In this document: positions 5,984 through 9,136 of the stretch, piece by piece
Layout of the letters: the number at the start of each line of letters is the position of its first letter
Numbering within the stretch: the first letter of the stretch is position 1
DNA from: Sphingomonadales bacterium
GTDB lineage: Bacteria > Pseudomonadota > Alphaproteobacteria > Sphingomonadales > Sphingomonadaceae
Direction: 5' to 3'
Assembly (NCBI GenBank): GCA_013298745.1
Contig: JAAFIT010000069.1
Coordinates: 1-9,136 of the forward strand
DNA length: 9,136 nt
The notes under the pieces: model-generated
Told to the model about the DNA's origin: nothing
The model's input: only the letters and a program-made list of their open reading frames with translations
Databases searched by the model: none
Position numbers and translations under genes: made by a program

Positions 5984-7807
5984 CTACCCAGGAATGGCGA
6001 GCGCCCGCTGTTCATAGGTCAGCTGCCATTCGCCCAGATCGATCAGCATCACCCGCGCTGCCGCCGTGGTGAGCGCGCCGGCAAGTGCGATCGGCAGATC
6101 TTCCGTCAGCAAGGTCTCGCGGATGTTGGTCAACGCCTCGGCGGTTTCGAGCGATCGCCCCGCTGCGCCGGCATAATCACCATGAACACGCAGCGCATAG
6201 GTGGCACCGCCGATCGCCGGCAGGCCGGCGCTGAAGGCGACAAAGACGCTGGCCCACTGCATTACCTGATCATGCATCGTCAGATAGAGGAACGGGAAGA
6301 TGGTGCAGATGATGATGGTCGCCGTGAACGCCTGGGAGCCCAAACGGTGCAGCACATGTTCCAGATGCGCCATGCGATTGGCATTGCTGTTGTGATAGGC
6401 GATCTCTCCCTTCAATTCCTCATCGGCGATCAGGTGGCGCAGCTTGGTCAACTGGGCATTGTCGATGTCGCCATGCGGTGATGCCATTTCGCGCCACACG
6501 GCGGTGACATACCAATCGACCCAGCGCCTGGCATTGGCGCGTTTGCGCTGCGGCCGCAGCGGCGGGCTGGCGACGCCGAGCAGCTTCATGCTGCGGATCG
6601 GCCGCAAGCGTTCGGCGAGAATGCGATAATCGAGCCAGCGGCGTTGCCAGGCCTCGCGGCTGCCGACGCTGGTGTTGAAGATGATCGAAAAGATGATCCC
6701 GAGTTCGAGCAATACCAGTTGCAGCTTGAACGCCGGGAGCACGAGGCTGGCCAGCGCGATCAGCACCGCCAGCGCGGAGAAGGTGAAGTTGACGACATGG
6801 CCGCCGCGCAGGTTCTGCGCATAATAGCCGCCAAGATGATCTGCCCAGGAAAAGGCTTCCTCGAGCAGGTTGAGCATCTCGGCATTCTTGGCAGCGAAAT
6901 CGCCGCCGACATCGCGAAACGGCTGCCAGTCGCGGTGGGTCGATGCACGATACGGTTCCTTCACCCAGGCGCTGGGCTTCAGTTTTTGCGTGCCGGTCAA
7001 CCACAGCATCAGCGGATACTGGATACGGTAATTGCGCAGCCGCTGGGTTTCACCCAGATATTGCCGCAGTTGCGCCCGATCGATCGGGTCATCGGGTGGC
7101 AACAACACGCGTTGCAGTACGTTATCGAGCGTTTCCTGGCACCAGGGCCGCCAGGCGATGACGCCAACGTTGCGCGGCGTCACCGAAAAGGGTTCGAATG
7201 GCGACCACAGCACCCGGATCGGCTGGTCGCTGTCGATGGGGATGTGGATAACCGGGACATTGGTTTCGATGGCCCGCGCCACAACCTCGCCGGTGCCGCC
7301 GCGGCCCAGCGCCGGCGCACCATCCCAGACTGCGACGACAACAGTGCTGTGCGCCACCAGCGCCTCGCCGATCAGGGCATAGGCACGGCTGTCGGGATCA
7401 CGTTTGCCGGGCAGGACAAGCAAGCGCCCGGCAGCTTGCAAAAGCGCGTTGAAGTGATCGTGCGAGGCCTGATCGAGGAAATCCTGCGAATAATCGTCGG
7501 CCGGGAACGGCAGCACCGCATCCAGCTCGAAACCATTGTCCATGGCGATGTCGGCGACAATGCGATCCGCACCTTCGGCAAGCGCCGACATGACGCGCAG
7601 ACGCGGCGGGTCTTCGCGGAACCAGGGCTGCGCGTCCAGCCGCTCGACCCCGGCCCGGACGGCAGCCACCACCTCGGCGACTCGTGTCGTGACGGTATCG
7701 ATATCGGTCATCCGGCTGGCGCGATGGCCGGTGATGCCAAGTGTCAGGCACAGCTGCGGGCGCGGTGGATGTACCGCGCCTTCCTGCTGCGCATTGGTGC
7801 TGCTCAT
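5984..7807 (-). CDS. SLOG-like sensor fused to four-helix (SLATT-like) membrane effector
   Basis: A 607-residue protein in two parts. Residues about 18-235 look like a SLOG-type Rossmannoid nucleotide-ligand domain: first strand and loop 'LTLGITGHRAS' (21-31), 'RVMSALAEGADRIVADIAM' (71-89), 'LDAVLPFPADDYSQDF' (95-110), 'VVVAVWDGAPALGRGGTGEV' (156-175) and 'VPVIHIPIDSD' (184-194). The Gly-rich 'GITGHR' and 'GRGGTGEVV' loops are where SLOG domains bind nucleotide-derived ligands. Residues about 310-570 hold two hydrophobic pairs: about 340-358 and 362-379, followed by 'WQRRWLDYRILAERL' (387-401), and about 493-511 and 519-537, followed by 'GDYAGAAGRSLETAEALTNI'. Membrane pair plus amphipathic helix resembles SLATT/DUF4231 pore-type effectors. 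The ATG at 7807 has GAGG close upstream and overlaps the stop of a small open frame (ATGA). Function is inferred: a ligand-triggered membrane effector, possibly anti-phage. An alternative is an uncharacterised ion channel or housekeeping sensor. Confidence 0.88.
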   Translation of the reverse strand: MSSTNAQQEGAVHPPRPQLCLTLGITGHRASRMTDIDTVTTRVAEVVAAVRAGVERLDAQPWFREDPPRLRVMSALAEGADRIVADIAMDNGFELDAVLPFPADDYSQDFLDQASHDHFNALLQAAGRLLVLPGKRDPDSRAYALIGEALVAHSTVVVAVWDGAPALGRGGTGEVVARAIETNVPVIHIPIDSDQPIRVLWSPFEPFSVTPRNVGVIAWRPWCQETLDNVLQRVLLPPDDPIDRAQLRQYLGETQRLRNYRIQYPLMLWLTGTQKLKPSAWVKEPYRASTHRDWQPFRDVGGDFAAKNAEMLNLLEEAFSWADHLGGYYAQNLRGGHVVNFTFSALAVLIALASLVLPAFKLQLVLLELGIIFSIIFNTSVGSREAWQRRWLDYRILAERLRPIRSMKLLGVASPPLRPQRKRANARRWVDWYVTAVWREMASPHGDIDNAQLTKLRHLIADEELKGEIAYHNSNANRMAHLEHVLHRLGSQAFTATIIICTIFPFLYLTMHDQVMQWASVFVAFSAGLPAIGGATYALRVHGDYAGAAGRSLETAEALTNIRETLLTEDLPIALAGALTTAAARVMLIDLGEWQLTYEQRALAIPG

Positions 7808-8028
7808 GCCACCTCGAACTTTTCCACCTTGCCGCCTTTCACACCATCAGACCCCCTGGTGGCAAGTGGCGCGCCCGACAGTGTTCGAATCTGTCGCAGA
7901 CTTTCGCTATAGCTGGAAAAGAAACGCGGATCACGCCTCACTGGATCGCGCAACAACAGGACATAGCCGAGAAATGCGTGGAACTGATGTCCGGGAAACG
8001 ATACCGCACAGTCATTCAGGATAGTCAT
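7804..8028 (-). CDS. Possible small gene coupled to the SLOG-like gene
   Basis: A 74-codon open frame from an ATG at 8028 to a TGA at 7804 that overlaps the ATG of the SLOG-like gene by four bases (ATGA), the same junction type as true operon partners in this window. The product is soluble, with an aromatic/hydrophobic N-terminal half ('FPGHQFHAFLGYVLLLRDPV', about 11-30, then 'RFFSSYSESLRQIRTLSGAP') and a Gly/Lys-rich tail. I do not recognise it. Against it: no Shine-Dalgarno sequence precedes the ATG, and third-position GC is only about 58% by hand count (43 of 74), lower than I expect for genes in such GC-rich DNA. The plus strand here makes no convincing protein. It may be a real accessory gene, or the region may simply be the upstream region shared by the SLOG-like gene and the isomerase gene. 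Confidence 0.42.
   Translation of the reverse strand: MTILNDCAVSFPGHQFHAFLGYVLLLRDPVRRDPRFFSSYSESLRQIRTLSGAPLATRGSDGVKGGKVEKFEVA
7876..7896. repeat. Inverted repeat CGACAG-N9-CTGTCG
   Basis: Perfect 6-base arms around a 9-base centre that itself contains TTCGAA. It lies inside the possible small gene and upstream of both the SLOG-like gene (70 bases) and the isomerase gene. It could be an operator or an RNA stem-loop, or chance. No T-run follows it, so it is not a terminator. Confidence 0.3.
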
Positions 8029-8037
8029 ATATTATTT

Positions 8038-8880
8038 ATGAGCGAAGCGATCAGCGACACGGCAAAAGCACGCCTAGCGGCCCAGATCGTCATCAAGCCG
8101 TGGGGCGTTATGAACCCGCCTGCACCTTTCGCGGCGTCAAGCGACGGCCCCGTGGGCGAGATATGGTTTTCGCCACCGCCGGAATTGCCGGACTTGCTCG
8201 TCAAGTTCATCTTCACGAGCGAGCCGCTGTCTGTTCAGGTTCACCCGTCCAACCAGGACTTACAGGCCGCAGGGCTTGATCAGTCGGGCAAGGAAGAGTG
8301 CTGGCTGATCCTGGATGCCGAGCCGGGGGCGCTATTGGCGATCGGCTTCAACCGCCCTGTCGATGCAGCCGCAATGCGCGCTGCCGCTCTGGACGGTTCG
8401 ATCGAGCAACTGTTGACCTGGCATCCGGTCAAGAAGGGTGACTTTTTCTATATTCCTGCCGGCACGGTTCACGCGATCGGCGCCGGCATCAGCATGATCG
8501 AAATCCAGCAGAACAGCGACATTACCTATCGCCTGTTCGATTATGGACGGCCGCGCGAGCTCCATCTGGACGCAGGGCTCGCGGTTGCGCGCGGCGAACC
8601 CTATGATCGGGCCGTCGTCCGGCAATTGCCGCAAAAAGGCGCAGCATCGCTTGTCGACGGACCGTTGTTCCGGCTCGACTGTCTATCGGGGCCGCCCGAT
8701 GCCGCTGTTCGCGCCCGCTATGGCGGGGCGCTGCTGGTGATCCCGATCGACGGTACCGCGACGATTGCGGGCGAAGCGATTTGCCTTGGCGATTGCGCTG
8801 TGACGACCAGCCTCGATGCTGTCAGCTTTGCCAAGGATGGCCGATACCTGATTACCCAGCCGGTCACGACACGCGGATGA
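8038..8880 (+). CDS. manA: Type I mannose-6-phosphate isomerase (short form)
   Basis: A cytosolic zinc enzyme interconverting mannose-6-phosphate and fructose-6-phosphate, feeding GDP-mannose and exopolysaccharide synthesis or mannose use. It has 280 residues, typical of the short bacterial cupin form. Visible motifs: 'VIKPWG' (18-23), 'PVGEIWFS' (38-45), 'LSVQVHP' (64-70) with zinc ligands Gln67 and His69, 'GKEECW' (84-89) with Glu87 as the probable ligand, 'FYIPAGTVHAIGAG' (137-150) with His145, and 'IEIQQNSDITYRLFDYGR' (154-171). I chose the ATG at 8038 because homologues begin close to 'ARLAxxxxxKPWG'. No Shine-Dalgarno sequence precedes it; the AT-rich CATATATTATTT stretch just before it looks more like a -10 region, so a leaderless or very short-leader transcript is possible. 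In-frame GTG 7978 and ATG 7987 are weaker alternatives, also without good ribosome binding sites. Confidence 0.94.
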   Translation: MSEAISDTAKARLAAQIVIKPWGVMNPPAPFAASSDGPVGEIWFSPPPELPDLLVKFIFTSEPLSVQVHPSNQDLQAAGLDQSGKEECWLILDAEPGALLAIGFNRPVDAAAMRAAALDGSIEQLLTWHPVKKGDFFYIPAGTVHAIGAGISMIEIQQNSDITYRLFDYGRPRELHLDAGLAVARGEPYDRAVVRQLPQKGAASLVDGPLFRLDCLSGPPDAAVRARYGGALLVIPIDGTATIAGEAICLGDCAVTTSLDAVSFAKDGRYLITQPVTTRG

Positions 8881-9010
8881 GGCGCATTCGTAACGCCGGC
8901 GGCGAAGGTTGAGCGTCGTCCGTATCGATTGCCGTTACATCAGAAGCGCACCCGTCATCGCGTGCGGATTCCGCAGCGTTGGGATCAGGCGAGCATAACT
9001 TATTGAAGAA
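8881..9010. other. Gene-free spacer between the isomerase gene and the tRNA fragment
   Basis: 130 bases without a coding frame I can support. The only structure I see is TGCGGA-T-TCCGCA at 8963-8975, two 6-base arms around one base. It cannot form an RNA hairpin with so small a loop but could be a protein-binding palindrome. I find no clear intrinsic terminator for the isomerase gene. Confidence 0.5.
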
Positions 9011-9055
9011 TGGCGCATCCGACAGGATTCGAACCTGTGACCCCTGCCTTCGGAG
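9011..9055 (-). tRNA. 3' fragment of tRNA-Arg(CCG); probable integration (att) site duplicate
   Basis: Read on the minus strand, the 45 bases match the 3' part of a tRNA from position 32 to the end. They give an anticodon loop CTCCGAA (9055-9049; anticodon CCG, 9053-9051), the 3' side of the anticodon stem GGCAG, variable loop GGGTC, a perfect T-arm ACAGG-TTCGAAT-CCTGT (9038-9022), acceptor 3' strand CGGATGC, discriminator G and an encoded CCA (9013-9011). Upstream of the loop the sequence is TTTTTAGGG instead of a strand pairing with GGCAG, and no D-arm or 5' acceptor strand (GCATCCG) exists in the right place. The gene is therefore incomplete and cannot make a tRNA. A break at the anticodon loop is a classic crossover point for tyrosine integrases. 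The identity as Arg(CCG) rests on anticodon and overall match to bacterial tRNA-Arg. Confidence 0.85.
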
Positions 9056-9136
9056 CCCTAAAAATAGCGATTTCTATTGCATCCTCAAGCATCCGGATAT
9101 ACGATAATTATCGTTGTTTTACAGAAGGATAGCGGA
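9056..9136. mobile_element. Presumed end of an integrated element, running out of the window
   Basis: From the break in the tRNA sequence onward the DNA is AT-rich: bases 9057-9136 are 30 of 80 G+C (38%), far below the rest of the window. It contains a perfect palindrome, short GCATCC repeats and no coding frame. Because the tRNA 3' fragment stays with host DNA at the far end of an insertion, the element should lie to the right, with a complete tRNA-Arg at its other end. No integrase or mobile gene is visible, so the assignment depends on the tRNA fragment and composition. Confidence 0.55.
9101..9114. repeat. Perfect 14-bp palindrome ACGATAATTATCGT
   Basis: A perfectly self-complementary AT-rich sequence in the presumed end of the integrated element, 46 bases beyond the tRNA fragment. 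It has the form of a dimeric repressor, excisionase or integrase-accessory binding site, but nothing in the window identifies the binder. Confidence 0.6.

Noticed and set aside
6644..7912. Plus-strand open frame of 422 codons opposite the SLOG-like gene
   Set aside because: Low-complexity His/Gln/Arg-rich translation without recognisable domains; the minus-strand frame has a coherent sensor-plus-membrane architecture.
9011..9136. Group I intron interrupting a tRNA-Arg gene
   Set aside because: Some alphaproteobacterial tRNA-Arg genes carry such introns, but here the complete anticodon loop is on the 3' side, the preceding stretch TTTTTAGGG does not fit a splice junction inside the loop, and no conserved intron core is seen in the 81 bases available. 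It cannot be excluded fully without the downstream sequence.
1..9136. CRISPR array, transposase, rRNA or riboswitch
   Set aside because: No regularly spaced repeats, transposase motifs, rRNA segments or recognisable riboswitch (including a B12 box) were seen; the start of the ABC operon, where a riboswitch would lie, is outside the window.

Overview
The window looks like chromosome of a GC-rich alphaproteobacterium, most likely a sphingomonad. This is inferred from the very high third-position GC of most genes, the short ~280-residue type I mannose-6-phosphate isomerase, the FecB/FecC/FecE-type uptake operon, and the TetR/sulfatase/DUF3313-like cluster. No species marker is present, so the assignment stays an inference. 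Genes cover nearly everything up to about position 8880. The last ~80 bases have a different, AT-rich composition and begin at a tRNA gene fragment, which marks the edge of an integrated element.

Layout. (1) 1-2194, plus strand: the 3' part of a substrate-binding protein, a FecCD-type permease and an ABC ATPase, joined by GTGA and ATGA stop/start overlaps. This is an importer for a metal chelate or cobalamin; the substrate cannot be told from sequence. (2) 2230-5936: a divergent unit. On the minus strand a Tat-exported, formylglycine-type sulfatase is followed after 5 bases by a three-helix membrane protein of unknown function. On the plus strand a TetR regulator is followed by a secreted DUF3313-like protein. 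The shared upstream region holds two copies of TGAC-N6-GTCA, one over each predicted transcription start, which suggests one TetR protein controls both arms. (3) 5984-8028, minus strand: a possible small gene (74 codons) overlapping by ATGA a 607-residue protein. That protein has an N-terminal SLOG-like Rossmannoid sensor domain and two pairs of transmembrane helices resembling SLATT-type effectors. (4) 8038-8880, plus strand: mannose-6-phosphate isomerase, starting only 9 bases from the divergent small gene. (5) 8881-9136: a gene-free end holding the 3' part of a tRNA-Arg(CCG) gene on the minus strand, cut at the anticodon loop and followed by AT-rich DNA with a perfect 14-bp palindrome.

The most notable items are the SLOG-membrane fusion, a candidate single-polypeptide ligand-gated membrane effector of the kind predicted for nucleotide-signalling conflict systems; the two-operator divergent sulfatase regulon; and the tRNA-Arg fragment, which implies that a genomic island lies to the right of the window.
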